NCBI GenBank assembly: GCA_001464915.1
Contig: LNED01000034.1
Location: 124,001-188,000 of the forward strand
DNA length: 64,000 nucleotides
Source of the DNA: Sphingomonadales bacterium Ga0077531
GTDB lineage: Bacteria; Pseudomonadota; Alphaproteobacteria; Sphingomonadales; Sphingomonadaceae
Reading direction: 5' to 3'
Shown: one piece after another, positions 17,582 through 26,732 of the stretch
How the letters are laid out: each line of letters opens with the position of its first letter
Position numbering within the stretch: position 1 is the first letter of the stretch
Translations under genes and position numbers: made by a program
Notes under the pieces: model-generated
What the model saw: only the letters and a program-made list of their open reading frames with translations
Database searches by the model: none
What the model was told of the DNA's origin: nothing

Positions 17582-18739
17582 ATGATCCTTACGCCTGCCC
17601 GCTTTTCTGCGACCTGTGCTGCGGCTGCGCTCGCGCTGGGCGTTGCCGCGCCTGTGACCGCGCCCCTATCCGCACAAGGGCAACCCGGCGGATTTACGCT
17701 ACCCGCGCCGACGCCAACGCCTACACCCGCCCCTGAAGGCCCGGCGGATGAGCGTGCTGGTGTGGTGATCCCGCCGCGCAGCACGCCGGTGCCGCGAATC
17801 GTGCCCGCGCCGGTGCTGACCCCGGAGCCAGTGCCGACAGCCAGCCCGCGCGCGCCAGCCTCCACCGCTCCGAATCGCCCGACCCCGCGCACATCGGCCA
17901 GCCCTGCGCCGGTTATCGCGCCGACGGCAAGCACGAGCGCCGTCCCGCAAGATGGCGCGGCACCCACCCCGCTGCCTTTGCCAAGCGATCCGCTGGCCCT
18001 GCCCCCTGCTTCTGTGCCGCCCGCTGCCGAGGCGCCATCGGTGATAGCGCCAGCCGCGACTGCGCCTGCCCTACCTGCTCTAACCGACCTGCCCGATTGG
18101 TGGCCGTGGGCGGCGGGCGGTCTGGGCGGCCTTGCCCTGCTTGGCTTGGGCGGGCTGGTGTTACGACGGCGCAAGCCCCGCGTCTTGCGGCTCGCCGCGC
18201 CGCCGCCGGGCATGGGAGACGAAGCCCCCGCGCCCGCACCGGCCCGCATCGACCGGGCGCTCGACGTGGTGTTGGAAGTGACCGGCGCGACCCGCAGCGT
18301 GATGATGTTCACTCTGCACTACCGCCTCACGCTCTCCAACCGCACCGGGCAGGCGATCAATGATGTCAATGTCGCCGCGCTGCTCGCCTGCGCGCGGCGC
18401 GGCACGGCCAATGCCGCCGCCCCCGGCGCAGCGCAGCGGCTGGAGCGGATTGAACGGATCAGCCCGCATCAGAACCTCGCCCTCACTGGCAATGTGCAGC
18501 TACCGCTCAGTGAGATTGCGCCGTTGTATCAGGGGCAGGTGCCGATGTTCATCCCGCTGGTCCATGTCACGCTGGAAAGCGAAGGTCAGAGCGCGCTGAC
18601 CCGCAGTTTCGTGATCGGCACGCCGAATGCGGCGGGCACCGGGCGGCTGCACCCGATCCTGCTCGACACCCCGCCGGGATCAATCTCCGGCCTTTCGGCG
18701 CAGCGCATCGCCGTGCCGGAGATTTCCGCCGCTGCCTGA
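17582..18739 (+). CDS. Proline-rich membrane-anchored protein, function unknown
   Basis: A 385-residue protein with an N-terminal signal peptide (ATCAAAALALGVAAP) and then about 130 residues dominated by Pro, Ala, Thr and Ser. One transmembrane segment follows near residues 172-192 (WWPWAAGGLGGLALLGLGG), then an RRRK stop-transfer cluster. The C-terminal ~180 residues form a beta-rich domain presumably on the cytoplasmic side. The layout suggests a periplasmic Pro-rich stalk anchored in the inner membrane. I do not recognise a named family. It is followed by sseA after 48 bases. Confidence 0.7.
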   Translation: MILTPARFSATCAAAALALGVAAPVTAPLSAQGQPGGFTLPAPTPTPTPAPEGPADERAGVVIPPRSTPVPRIVPAPVLTPEPVPTASPRAPASTAPNRPTPRTSASPAPVIAPTASTSAVPQDGAAPTPLPLPSDPLALPPASVPPAAEAPSVIAPAATAPALPALTDLPDWWPWAAGGLGGLALLGLGGLVLRRRKPRVLRLAAPPPGMGDEAPAPAPARIDRALDVVLEVTGATRSVMMFTLHYRLTLSNRTGQAINDVNVAALLACARRGTANAAAPGAAQRLERIERISPHQNLALTGNVQLPLSEIAPLYQGQVPMFIPLVHVTLESEGQSALTRSFVIGTPNAAGTGRLHPILLDTPPGSISGLSAQRIAVPEISAAA

Positions 18740-18787
18740 AGTAGCAGGGGGTTTGCGCCAGCGCACTGGGGCGCTAGGGTTGCCAGC

Positions 18788-19657
18788 ATGACACAGCCTC
18801 CTGCCGATCTGGTTTCGACCGAATGGCTCGCCGCGCACCTTGATGCGCCGGGCCTCGCCATCCTTGATGCATCGCACCACTTGCCTGCCGCCGCCCGCAA
18901 TGCCGCGTCCGACTTTGCCGCCGCGCACATCCCCGGCGCGCGGTTTCTGGGCTTGGCCAGTCTGGTCGACGAAGGGTCTAGCGTGCCCGCCGCTTTGCCA
19001 AGGCCCGATCAACTCGCTGCCCGGCTCAGCCTGCTGGGCGTGGCGGAGGGGACGACCATCATCCTCTATGATGAAAGCGCAATCCGCAGCTCTGCGCGGG
19101 CGTGGTTCATGCTGATGGCGGCGGGGTGGGATCATGTCGCGGTGCTGGATGGCGGGCTTGGCAAATGGCGCGCTGAGGGCCGCGCGCTGACGAACGGCGC
19201 AGAACATCCAGTGCCGGTCACACCGGCGCATCTCGCCCCGCTGCGGCGGGTGCGCAGCAAGGCGCAGATGCTCAACAATATCCGAACGCACGCCGAACAG
19301 GTGCTCGATGCGCGCGCGGCTGACCGGGTTTACGGCAGCGGGATTGACCCAGTGCATGGCGGGCCGAACGGGCGCATTCCGGCCAGCCTCAACCTGCCCT
19401 TCACCGAGGTGTTGAACCCCGATGGCACCTACAAATCGCCCGCCGAATTGCGCGCCGCTTTCACCGCCGCTGGGATTGATCTCCACCGCCCGATCACCAC
19501 CACCTGCGGCAGCGGCGTGACTGGCAGTGTGTTGCTGTTCGCGCTCCACCTGATCGGGGTGAAGGACGCCGCGCTGTATGATGGCAGCTGGAGCGAATGG
19601 AGCGCCGACCCCGACACGCCCAAGCTGCAAGGGCCAGAACACCCGGTGCGTGAATGA
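18788..19657 (+). CDS. sseA: 3-mercaptopyruvate sulfurtransferase (tandem rhodanese)
   Basis: A 289-residue protein of two rhodanese modules. The N-terminal module is inactive. The C-terminal module has the active-site loop C240-G-S-G-V-T, the mercaptopyruvate sulfurtransferase version of the loop rather than the CRxGxR of thiosulfate sulfurtransferase. Family landmarks such as YDxSAIRSSARAW and VLDGGLGKW are present. It moves sulfane sulfur from mercaptopyruvate to acceptors. Its TGA overlaps the ATG of metC by four bases, so the two sulfur amino-acid genes are translationally coupled. Confidence 0.93.
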   Translation: MTQPPADLVSTEWLAAHLDAPGLAILDASHHLPAAARNAASDFAAAHIPGARFLGLASLVDEGSSVPAALPRPDQLAARLSLLGVAEGTTIILYDESAIRSSARAWFMLMAAGWDHVAVLDGGLGKWRAEGRALTNGAEHPVPVTPAHLAPLRRVRSKAQMLNNIRTHAEQVLDARAADRVYGSGIDPVHGGPNGRIPASLNLPFTEVLNPDGTYKSPAELRAAFTAAGIDLHRPITTTCGSGVTGSVLLFALHLIGVKDAALYDGSWSEWSADPDTPKLQGPEHPVRE

Positions 19658-20850
19658 GCGGAGACGATACCGGCAAACCGCTTAAACCCGCGACCAAGCT
19701 GGTGCGCGGCGGGCGGCGCAAGGAATGGACCGGCGCGGTGGTTAATCCGCCGGTGTGGCGCGCATCGACGCACCTCTACGCCTGCGACGCTGATCGCCAC
19801 GCGGCGGGCGGCAACAATGCCGATGGGCAGTTCTTTTACGGCAGGCGCGGCGCGCCGACGCAGTGGGCGCTCGCCGAGGCGCTGACGCAGCTGGAGCCCG
19901 GCGCAGCAGGCACGGTGCTCTATCCCAGCGGCGTGGCGGCGATTGCAGGGTGCCTGCTGGCGGTGCTCAAACCCGGCGATCGGCTGTTGATGGCCGACAA
20001 CGCCTATGATCCCTCGCGCAGCATGGCGACCGGGCTGCTCAAACGGATGGGGGTGACCACCACCTTTTTCGACCCGTGCGACCTAGACGCCTATGCCGCG
20101 CTGTTCGCCGAACCCGTCGCGGCGGTGTGGCTTGAAAGCCCCGGCAGCCTGACGTTTGAGGTGTGCGATATCCCCGCCCTCGCCGCCACCGCGCGCGCGC
20201 ACGGCGCGGTCAGCCTGATCGACAACACCTGGGCCAGCCCACTCGGATTCGCGGCGCTCTCCCACGGCTGCGATATCGTCATGATGAGCCTGTCGAAGCA
20301 TGTGGGCGGCCATTCCGACCTGATGATGGGCGCGGCCAGTGCGGGCAAACGCTGGTACACCGCACTGCGCCGCACAGCGCAGGATCTCGGGCAGGTCGTC
20401 TCGCCTGATGATGCCGCGCTCGCCGCGCGCGGGCTTCGCACAATGGGCTTGCGGCTGGAGGCGCAGACACGCTCGGCGCTCAAAATCGCGACGTGGCTGG
20501 AAGGCCAACCGCAGGTCGCGCGGGTGCTGTGTCCGTTGCTGCCATCGAACCCCGGCCATGCGCTGTGGCAACGCGATTTCACCGGCGGCTGCGGCCTGTT
20601 TGCCTTCGTGCTGGCAAGCGATGATCCGCAAGCTTCTGCCCGCGTCGCTGATGCGCTCGAACTGTTCGGGATCGGCTATAGCTGGGGCGGGTTTGAAAGC
20701 CTTGCCCTGCCGATCCGGCCCGAAGATTATCGCAGCCTGATGCCCGGCACCGACGGCGCGCCGGCCGTCCGGCTCGCCATCGGGCTGGAGGATGCAGACG
20801 ATCTGATCGCCGATCTGGACCAAGCACTGGCGCTGGCCAACATCACGTGA
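19654..20850 (+). CDS. metC: Cystathionine beta-lyase (PLP enzyme)
   Basis: A 398-residue Cys/Met-metabolism PLP enzyme. The cofactor Lys is K215 in MMSLSKHVGGHSD, which resembles the bacterial cystathionine beta-lyase form (SATKYxxGHSD type). Other landmarks are FFYGRRGAPTQWALAEAL, LYPSGVAAI and IDNTWASP. The reaction cleaves cystathionine to homocysteine, pyruvate and ammonia. It starts inside the sseA stop codon (ATGA) and its own stop overlaps the mscS start (GTGA). Other gamma-family PLP lyases are possible, but sequence and length favour MetC. Confidence 0.9.
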   Translation: MSGDDTGKPLKPATKLVRGGRRKEWTGAVVNPPVWRASTHLYACDADRHAAGGNNADGQFFYGRRGAPTQWALAEALTQLEPGAAGTVLYPSGVAAIAGCLLAVLKPGDRLLMADNAYDPSRSMATGLLKRMGVTTTFFDPCDLDAYAALFAEPVAAVWLESPGSLTFEVCDIPALAATARAHGAVSLIDNTWASPLGFAALSHGCDIVMMSLSKHVGGHSDLMMGAASAGKRWYTALRRTAQDLGQVVSPDDAALAARGLRTMGLRLEAQTRSALKIATWLEGQPQVARVLCPLLPSNPGHALWQRDFTGGCGLFAFVLASDDPQASARVADALELFGIGYSWGGFESLALPIRPEDYRSLMPGTDGAPAVRLAIGLEDADDLIADLDQALALANIT

Positions 20851-21839
20851 GCAATCCAGCGCCAGAAATCGTCAGCGGCGCGGACAGCGCGCGCGAGGAT
20901 ATCGCCGCACAAAGCGAGACCATCGCCGGGATCGTCAACCGGCTGGACAGCTGGGCGCTGGAAATCGGCACCTGGCGCGTTTCGGCGTTTGACGTATTGT
21001 TCATGGTGGCCGCGATCCTGCTGGTCATCGCCTTTGCGTGGGCTGCCACCCGGCTGACGCGCAGCGGGCTGCGGCGCATCACCGCGCTTGACGGAACGCA
21101 GCGCGTGCTGGCCGAGAAAATCGCCACCATCGTCATCTGGGTGGCGACGTTCTTCCTCGGGGTTGATCTGCTGGGGATCGACCTCACCACGCTGGCGGTG
21201 TTTTCCGGCGCGTTCGGCCTTGCCATCGGGTTCGGGCTGCAAAAGACGTTCGGCAACCTGATTTCAGGGATCATCCTGCTGCTCGACAAGTCGATCAAGC
21301 CGGGTGACGTGATCGCAGTGACCGATCTGACCGGGCAGCAAACCTTCGGGCAAATTCGCAAGATCGGCATTCGCGCAGTATCGGTCACCACGCGCGATGA
21401 ACGCGAATATCTGATTCCCAACGAAAACCTGATGATCAATCAGGTCGAAAACTGGTCCTATTCGTCCAAAAACGTGCGGATTCAGGTCAAGGTCGGGGTC
21501 AGTTATGATGCCGATATGGAGCTGGCGGAAAAACTGATGCTGGAGGCCGCGGCCAATTCTCGGCGCGTGCTCGACACCCCGCCGCCCACTGTTTGGATGA
21601 GCGAATACGGCGATAATGCCGTCAATTTCACGATCCATTGCTGGATCAACGATCCCGAAGAAGGGGTCGGCAATGTCCGCAGCGAAGTGCTCAAATACCT
21701 GTGGGGCCTGTTCAAACAGCACAAGGTCGAACTCCCCTACCCCAAGCGCGACCTGCACCTGCGGCAAAGCGCTCAATTGGACCGGGTGATCGCGGCGATT
21801 GAGCGGGGCGAGGAAAGCGGGCCTACGCCGGGGCAATAG
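20847..21839 (+). CDS. Small-conductance mechanosensitive channel, MscS family
   Basis: A 330-residue membrane protein. Transmembrane segments lie at about 47-67 and 85-105. The pore-lining helix (FSGAFGLAIGFGLQKTFGNLISGI) has the Gly/Ala pattern typical of MscS TM3. The beta domain follows (KPGDVIAV, IPNENLMINQVENWS) and then the alpha/beta vestibule domain. MscS channels release solutes on hypo-osmotic shock. The GTG start overlaps the metC stop by four bases. Its place behind metC looks like a conserved operon habit rather than a metabolic link. Confidence 0.93.
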   Translation: MSNPAPEIVSGADSAREDIAAQSETIAGIVNRLDSWALEIGTWRVSAFDVLFMVAAILLVIAFAWAATRLTRSGLRRITALDGTQRVLAEKIATIVIWVATFFLGVDLLGIDLTTLAVFSGAFGLAIGFGLQKTFGNLISGIILLLDKSIKPGDVIAVTDLTGQQTFGQIRKIGIRAVSVTTRDEREYLIPNENLMINQVENWSYSSKNVRIQVKVGVSYDADMELAEKLMLEAAANSRRVLDTPPPTVWMSEYGDNAVNFTIHCWINDPEEGVGNVRSEVLKYLWGLFKQHKVELPYPKRDLHLRQSAQLDRVIAAIERGEESGPTPGQ

Positions 21840-21906
21840 TTACGCTTCGCCGCCGCCAAACCATTCTCGCTGGCACGGCGGCGCGCTCTCGCCCATCTGC
21901 ACTGTC

Positions 21907-22662
21907 ATGCAGATTGGCACCATCTATCTTGTCGGCGCTGGGCCGGGCCCGGCAGACCTTCTCACCCTGCGCGCGGCGCGGTTGATCGAACGTGCGCGGG
22001 TGATCGTGCATGATGGCCTGGTTGGCCCCGATATCCTCGCCATGGTGCGCCCTGATGCGCGGCTGATCTCAGTCGCCAAGCAACGCGCGCGCCACACCAT
22101 GCCGCAAGACGACATCAACGCCCTGCTGGTTCGCGAAGCATTGGCGGGCCGTGATGTGGTGCGGCTGAAAGGCGGCGATCCCTTCATCTTCGGGCGCGGC
22201 GGTGAAGAAGCCGAAGCCGCGCGCGCAGCGGGCGTCCCGGTTGAGGTCGTCCCCGGCATCAGCGCCGCCAATGGCGCCGCAGCGGCCAGCGGCATCGCGC
22301 TCACCCACCGTGACGCATCGAGCATCGTCAGCTTCGTCGCCGGGCAGTGCAAGGGGCTGGCCGAACAAAACTGGTCAGGCCTTGCGGGCAAGGGCCGCAC
22401 GCTGGTGATTTACATGGGCGTATCCACCGCCGCGCAAATCGCCGACAAGCTGATGGCCGATGGCCTCGCGCCCGATATGCCCGTTGCCGTGATCGAAAAC
22501 GCCGCGCGCCCGGAAATGCGGGTGCTGCGCGGGTTGCTCGCCGGTCTGCCCGATCTGGTGGAGCGTGAAGCGGTGCAAAGCCCCGCGCTGATTGTGATCG
22601 GGGACGTGACGGCACGCGACAACATCGCCGTCGCCGCGCTCGTTCAGGAGGCGGCGTTATGA
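21907..22662 (+). CDS. cobA: Uroporphyrinogen-III C-methyltransferase (SUMT)
   Basis: A 251-residue SAM-dependent methyltransferase with VGAGPGPADLLTLRAARL, VRLKGGDPFIFGRGGEE and VVPGISAANGAAA, all diagnostic for SUMT. It makes precorrin-2 from uroporphyrinogen III, the branch point to siroheme and cobalamin. It lacks the CysG N-terminal oxidase/chelatase part, so later siroheme steps must be elsewhere. The ATG at 21907 gives the family's usual MxxGxIYLVGAGPG start; an upstream in-frame start at 21799 would overlap mscS. It leads the operon with cysI, whose siroheme cofactor it supplies. Confidence 0.95.
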   Translation: MQIGTIYLVGAGPGPADLLTLRAARLIERARVIVHDGLVGPDILAMVRPDARLISVAKQRARHTMPQDDINALLVREALAGRDVVRLKGGDPFIFGRGGEEAEAARAAGVPVEVVPGISAANGAAAASGIALTHRDASSIVSFVAGQCKGLAEQNWSGLAGKGRTLVIYMGVSTAAQIADKLMADGLAPDMPVAVIENAARPEMRVLRGLLAGLPDLVEREAVQSPALIVIGDVTARDNIAVAALVQEAAL

Positions 22663-22958
22663 AAATCCTCACCGGCAATGACTTGGGCAGCGGCGCCGTA
22701 ACGTGGTGGAACGGCAAGGGCTGGTCGCTGTTCGTCGATGATGCGGTCGACGTAGGCGAAGACGCCGACGAAATCCTCGCCCGCGAAACTGCCGCGCGCC
22801 GCGTCAACGTGCCCTACGCGATCGAAGCCAGCATCGACGCGGCGGGCCATGTCCGGCCTGCGCATATCAAGGACCGGGTGCGCGCACTCGGCCCGACCGT
22901 GCGGCGCGATCTTGCCGTGCCAACCGCCGGCAAGACCGGCTGGGACTGGGTGATCTGA
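22659..22958 (+). CDS. DUF2849 protein of the sulfite reductase operon
   Basis: A 99-residue soluble protein whose family (DUF2849) is typically found just before cysI in alphaproteobacteria. It has GAVTWWNGKGW near the N terminus and a basic centre, with no metal motif. The start ATG overlaps the cobA stop by four bases and has AGGAGG upstream; cysI begins one base after its stop. Tight coupling suggests a role in sulfite reduction or siroheme handling, but the biochemical function is unknown to me. Confidence 0.85.
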   Translation: MKILTGNDLGSGAVTWWNGKGWSLFVDDAVDVGEDADEILARETAARRVNVPYAIEASIDAAGHVRPAHIKDRVRALGPTVRRDLAVPTAGKTGWDWVI

Positions 22959-22959
22959 G

Positions 22960-24591
22960 ATGTATCAATATGACCAATACGACCAAGCAATGGTCGATGC
23001 CCGTGTCGAAGAATTCCGCGATCAGGCGCGCCGCCGGCTGGAAGGCAAGCTGACCGAAGACCAGTTCAAGCCGCTGCGGCTGATGAACGGGCTATATCTC
23101 CAGTTGCACGCCTATATGCTGCGGGTCGCGATCCCCTATGGCACGCTCAACGCCCGGCAGATGGAGGCGCTGGCCGATATCGCCGACAAGTATGATCGCG
23201 GCTACGGCCACTTCACCACGCGGCAAAACATCCAGTACAACTGGATCAAACTCGATGATGCCGCCGATGCGCTGGCCGATCTGGCGAAGGTCGAGATGCA
23301 CGCGATCCAGACCAGCGGCAATTGCATCCGCAACATTTCGTCCGATCACTTTGCAGGCGCTGCGCATGACGAGGTCGCCGATCCGCGCCCGTATGCCGAG
23401 TTGCTGCGGCAGTGGTCGAGCTTCCACCCGGAATTCACTTACCTGCCGCGCAAGTTCAAGATCGCGGTGATCGCGGCGGAAAAAGACCGCGCGGCGATGC
23501 GGCTGCACGATATCGGCATCCGCATCCTCAAGAACGACGCGGGCGAGATTGGCGCGCAATTCTATGCGGGCGGCGGCATGGGCCGCACCCCGATGATCGC
23601 CCCGCTGATCCGCGACTTCGTGCCGCTCGACCAGCTGATCACCTATGCCGAGGCGTGCTTGCGCGTCTACAACCGCTACGGCCGCCGCGACAACAAGTAC
23701 AAGGCGCGGATCAAGATCCTCGTCCATGAACTGGGCGCAGCGGAATACACCCGGCAGGTCGAAGAAGAATTCGCCCATATGCTGAGCGCAGGGGTCGAAC
23801 CCCCGCGTGAAGAGCTGGCGCGGATTGCGGCCTATTTTAACGACCCGGCGTTTGTGGACGGCCCCAAGACCATCGACCGCTCCGACCCCGATTTCGCGCT
23901 GTGGGTTGATCGCAATACCCATCGCCACAAGCATGATGCTTACGTCTCAGCTGTGATCAGCCTCAAGCCGGTCGGCGGTATTCCCGGCGACGCGACCTCC
24001 GATCAGATGCGGCTCGTGGCGAAGCTGGCGCGCGATTACAGCTTTGATGAACTGCGGGTAATGCACACCCAGAACCTGCTACTGCCGCATGTGCGCATCG
24101 CCGATCTCCCGGCACTGTGGGCTGCGCTCGACGCAGCGGGCCTCGGTTCGCCCAACATGGACACGATCGAGGACATCATTGCCTGTCCCGGCCTCGACTA
24201 TTGCAGCCTCGCCAACGCCCGCTCGATCCCGCTGGCGCAGCGCATCACCGAACGCTTCGCCGCCAATGGCCGCACTGGGGAGTTGGGCGAATTGAAGCTC
24301 AAGATTTCGGGCTGCATCAACGCCTGCGGGCACCACCACGCGGGCCACATCGGCATCCTCGGCGTCGATAAAAAGGGCACCGAGAATTACCAACTGTCCC
24401 TCGGCGGGAGCGAGGCGGAAGACGTCAGCCTCGCCAAGATCACCGGCCCCGGGTTTGACGAAGACGGCGTGATCGCTGCGGTTGAGACCGTCACCGACGT
24501 CTATCTCGGCGCGCGTCAGGATGGCGAACGCTTCCTCGACACCTACCGCCGTATCGGCATGGAGCCGTTCAAGGAGGCATTGTATGGTTGA
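22960..24591 (+). CDS. cysI: Sulfite reductase hemoprotein (nitrite/sulfite reductase family)
   Basis: A 543-residue siroheme/[4Fe-4S] enzyme that reduces sulfite to sulfide with six electrons. The cluster ligands are C409-x5-C415 (CPGLDYC) and C452-x3-C456 (SGCINACGHHH). The first nitrite/sulfite reductase repeat carries the siroheme residues (GYGHFTTRQNIQYNW). No cysJ flavoprotein lies nearby, so electrons may come from a ferredoxin or another reductase. The operon order cobA-DUF2849-cysI-DUF934-cysH supports an assimilatory sulfite rather than nitrite function. The stop overlaps the start of the DUF934 gene by eight bases. Confidence 0.95.
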   Translation: MYQYDQYDQAMVDARVEEFRDQARRRLEGKLTEDQFKPLRLMNGLYLQLHAYMLRVAIPYGTLNARQMEALADIADKYDRGYGHFTTRQNIQYNWIKLDDAADALADLAKVEMHAIQTSGNCIRNISSDHFAGAAHDEVADPRPYAELLRQWSSFHPEFTYLPRKFKIAVIAAEKDRAAMRLHDIGIRILKNDAGEIGAQFYAGGGMGRTPMIAPLIRDFVPLDQLITYAEACLRVYNRYGRRDNKYKARIKILVHELGAAEYTRQVEEEFAHMLSAGVEPPREELARIAAYFNDPAFVDGPKTIDRSDPDFALWVDRNTHRHKHDAYVSAVISLKPVGGIPGDATSDQMRLVAKLARDYSFDELRVMHTQNLLLPHVRIADLPALWAALDAAGLGSPNMDTIEDIIACPGLDYCSLANARSIPLAQRITERFAANGRTGELGELKLKISGCINACGHHHAGHIGILGVDKKGTENYQLSLGGSEAEDVSLAKITGPGFDEDGVIAAVETVTDVYLGARQDGERFLDTYRRIGMEPFKEALYG

Positions 24592-25045
24592 TGCACGCGA
24601 TCTCGGCACCTCGCCCGACGAAGTGCAGTTCCGGTTCCGCGATGATGAGCCTGCCGATCACGGCACCATCACTGTCGATGCTTGCTGCGATCAGACCAAC
24701 GCGACCGCCGTGCGGATCGAACCGGGCGATGATGCGCGGGTGCTGCTGCCGTTCCTTGATCGGCTCGCGCTGATCGAGGTCAACTTCCCCGGCTTTGGCG
24801 ATGGGCGCGGATATTCGTCGGCGCGGATCCTGCGCGAAGCGGGATACACCGGAGAATTGCGCGCGGTGGGCGACGTGCTGATCGACCAGCTCAGCCATAT
24901 GCGCCGCTGCGGGTTTGACAGTTTCGCCCCTGACAAGCGCCTTGATGAAGACGACGCCGCCCGCGCCTTTGCGACGTGGGAGAAAGTCTACCAGCGCGCT
25001 GCCGATGTGCGTCGTATCATCGCGGATATTCGCCATGAAGCCTGA
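24584..25045 (+). CDS. DUF934 protein, probable sulfite reduction partner
   Basis: A 153-residue protein of the DUF934 (COG3749) family, recorded as probably involved in sulfite reduction. Landmarks are LIEVNFPGFGDGRGYSSARILREAGYTGELRA, seen here as VNFPGFGDGRGYSSARIL, and MRRCGFDSF. The ATG at 24584 has AAGGAGG seven bases upstream and overlaps cysI; a longer frame from 24482 lies inside cysI and is rejected. It also overlaps cysH by 11 bases. Its molecular role is not established. It may support CysI in organisms lacking CysJ, which is inference from gene neighbourhood. Confidence 0.88.
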   Translation: MVDARDLGTSPDEVQFRFRDDEPADHGTITVDACCDQTNATAVRIEPGDDARVLLPFLDRLALIEVNFPGFGDGRGYSSARILREAGYTGELRAVGDVLIDQLSHMRRCGFDSFAPDKRLDEDDAARAFATWEKVYQRAADVRRIIADIRHEA

Positions 25046-25811
25046 ACTTTCGCTGCCCGCTGAAGCGCGCACCCGCGACACAATCGACCTGGCCCCGCGT
25101 TTTACCGAGCATGATGCGGTGCGGCTGAACCGGATGTTCCGGGGTGCCTCGACGCAGGAAATGCTCGAAGGCGTGATCAAAGGCAATTTGGCAGGCGATC
25201 TGGTCATTGTCTCCAGCTTCGGCGCGGAAAGCGCGGTGCTGCTGCATCTGGTCGCCAGCGTCGATGCGAGCGTGCCGGTGCTGTTCCTCGACACGGGCAA
25301 GCATTTTGCCGAGACTTTGGCCTACCGCGACCTGCTCGCAGAGCGGTTGGGGCTGAACCTTGTGATCCTCACCCCCGATGCTGCCGACCTCGCCAAGAAG
25401 GACGAGAACGGCCTGCGCTGGTCATACGATCCCGATGGCTGCTGCGACATCCGCAAGGTGCGCCCGTTGGAAAAGGCGCTGGCGAATTACGATGCCAGCT
25501 TCACCGGGCGCAAGGCGTTCCAGTCCTCGACCCGCGCCAATCTGCCGCGCTTTGAAGTGGACACCAGCGATGCGCAGGGGCGGCTCAAGATCAATCCGCT
25601 GATTGATTGGTCGGCGGACGACATCAACGCCTATTTCGCGGCGCACGACCTGCCCCGCCATCCGATGATCGCGCAAGGTTATCCCTCAATCGGCTGCTCA
25701 CCCTGCACCACCCAGGTCGCGCCGGGCGAAGACCCGCGCTCGGGCCGGTGGAAGGGCTGGGACAAGACCGAATGCGGCATCCACAAGCCGGGCGAGGAAC
25801 CGTTCCTCTAA
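25035..25811 (+). CDS. cysH: Phosphoadenylyl/adenylyl-sulfate reductase, [4Fe-4S] type
   Basis: A 258-residue thioredoxin-dependent reductase that releases sulfite from APS or PAPS. The catalytic motif ECGIH (C247) is present. C136-C137 (GCCDIRKV) and C221-x2-C224 (CSPC) are the four ligands of the cluster found in enzymes that prefer APS. The P-loop-like VSSFGAESAVLLHL binds the nucleotide. The start at ATG 25035 fits the family length and overlaps DUF934 by 11 bases. It closes the operon, and its stop overlaps the convergent SDR gene by four bases. Confidence 0.95.
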   Translation: MKPELSLPAEARTRDTIDLAPRFTEHDAVRLNRMFRGASTQEMLEGVIKGNLAGDLVIVSSFGAESAVLLHLVASVDASVPVLFLDTGKHFAETLAYRDLLAERLGLNLVILTPDAADLAKKDENGLRWSYDPDGCCDIRKVRPLEKALANYDASFTGRKAFQSSTRANLPRFEVDTSDAQGRLKINPLIDWSADDINAYFAAHDLPRHPMIAQGYPSIGCSPCTTQVAPGEDPRSGRWKGWDKTECGIHKPGEEPFL

Positions 25812-26722
25812 AGCCAGCCCGCGCGCCGATACCATTCGGCGGTCGCCTTCAACCCCTCCGGCCCCGCAATCTGCGGCTGCCAGATACCGGGCGGCACAGC
25901 GCGGTCAAACCGCGACACCCAGTTCGGGTGCGCCATGTAGCTCACCCGATCGGGCGTCAGCTTCGCGCGGTCGCCGCGCAGCATGCGGTCAGCGGCAGCG
26001 GCAGCGTCGAGCACGGCGCGCGGCAGATGCGGGGCGAGCACGCTACGCTTGCCCACTGCCTGACCGATAGCCTGCGCCAATTCCTTGTGGCTCCAACCGC
26101 CTTCGCGGCCATCGTCAGGCTCGTAAATTTGCTTCTTTGTCGGCGCGGCGTTGCCTGTCAGGGCCACCAGCAGGTCGGCAAGATCATCGGCGTGGATGAT
26201 CGATGTCGCCCCGCCCGGCGGCAGCGGCACAACGCCCCACTTGGCGGCGCGGAACAGGTCGAGCATGTCGATATCGCGCGGGCCATAGACGGCGGGCGGG
26301 CGCACTGTCGTCCAGTCGAGCGCCGAGGCCTCAACCAAAGTCTCCGCCCGTGCCTTGGACGCGCCATAGGCTGAAAGCGCGGGCATCCGCGCGGCGAGTG
26401 ATGAGACGAGCACCAGCCGCCGTGTGCCTGCCGCCTTCATCGCGGCGATGACATTGGCGGTGCCGGTGACGTTGGCGGCCTCGAACGCGGTCGGATCGGG
26501 CGTGTTGGTGAGGCCGGCCACATGTACCACCGCTTCCGCCCCCGCGACAAGGTTCGCCAGCGCGGCGGTATCGGCGAGATCGCCGGCCACCCACGTCACG
26601 CCCTCCATGGGGCCTTGCGGCCGGCGGGTCAGCGCGCGCACTTGATGCCCGGCGTCCAATGCCGCAGCCAGCACCGCACTGCCGACAAACCCGGTCGCCC
26701 CGGTGACAGCCAAGATACTCAC
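25808..26722 (-). CDS. NAD(P)-dependent extended SDR (epimerase/dehydratase family)
   Basis: A 304-residue Rossmann protein. The cofactor motif is TGATGFVGSAV at the N terminus. The extended-SDR landmarks VVHVAGLT, LVLVSSLAA and YGASKAR (Tyr-x3-Lys) follow, and then RPPAVYGPRD. Substrates in this family include nucleotide sugars, flavonoids and quinone-associated subunits, and I cannot choose among them. The GTG start lies 10 bases after the proB stop, so it is the last gene of the obgE-proB-SDR run. It ends four bases into the convergent cysH. Confidence 0.85.
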   Translation of the reverse strand: MSILAVTGATGFVGSAVLAAALDAGHQVRALTRRPQGPMEGVTWVAGDLADTAALANLVAGAEAVVHVAGLTNTPDPTAFEAANVTGTANVIAAMKAAGTRRLVLVSSLAARMPALSAYGASKARAETLVEASALDWTTVRPPAVYGPRDIDMLDLFRAAKWGVVPLPPGGATSIIHADDLADLLVALTGNAAPTKKQIYEPDDGREGGWSHKELAQAIGQAVGKRSVLAPHLPRAVLDAAAAADRMLRGDRAKLTPDRVSYMAHPNWVSRFDRAVPPGIWQPQIAGPEGLKATAEWYRRAGWL

Positions 26723-26732
26723 GCGTTCGGGC

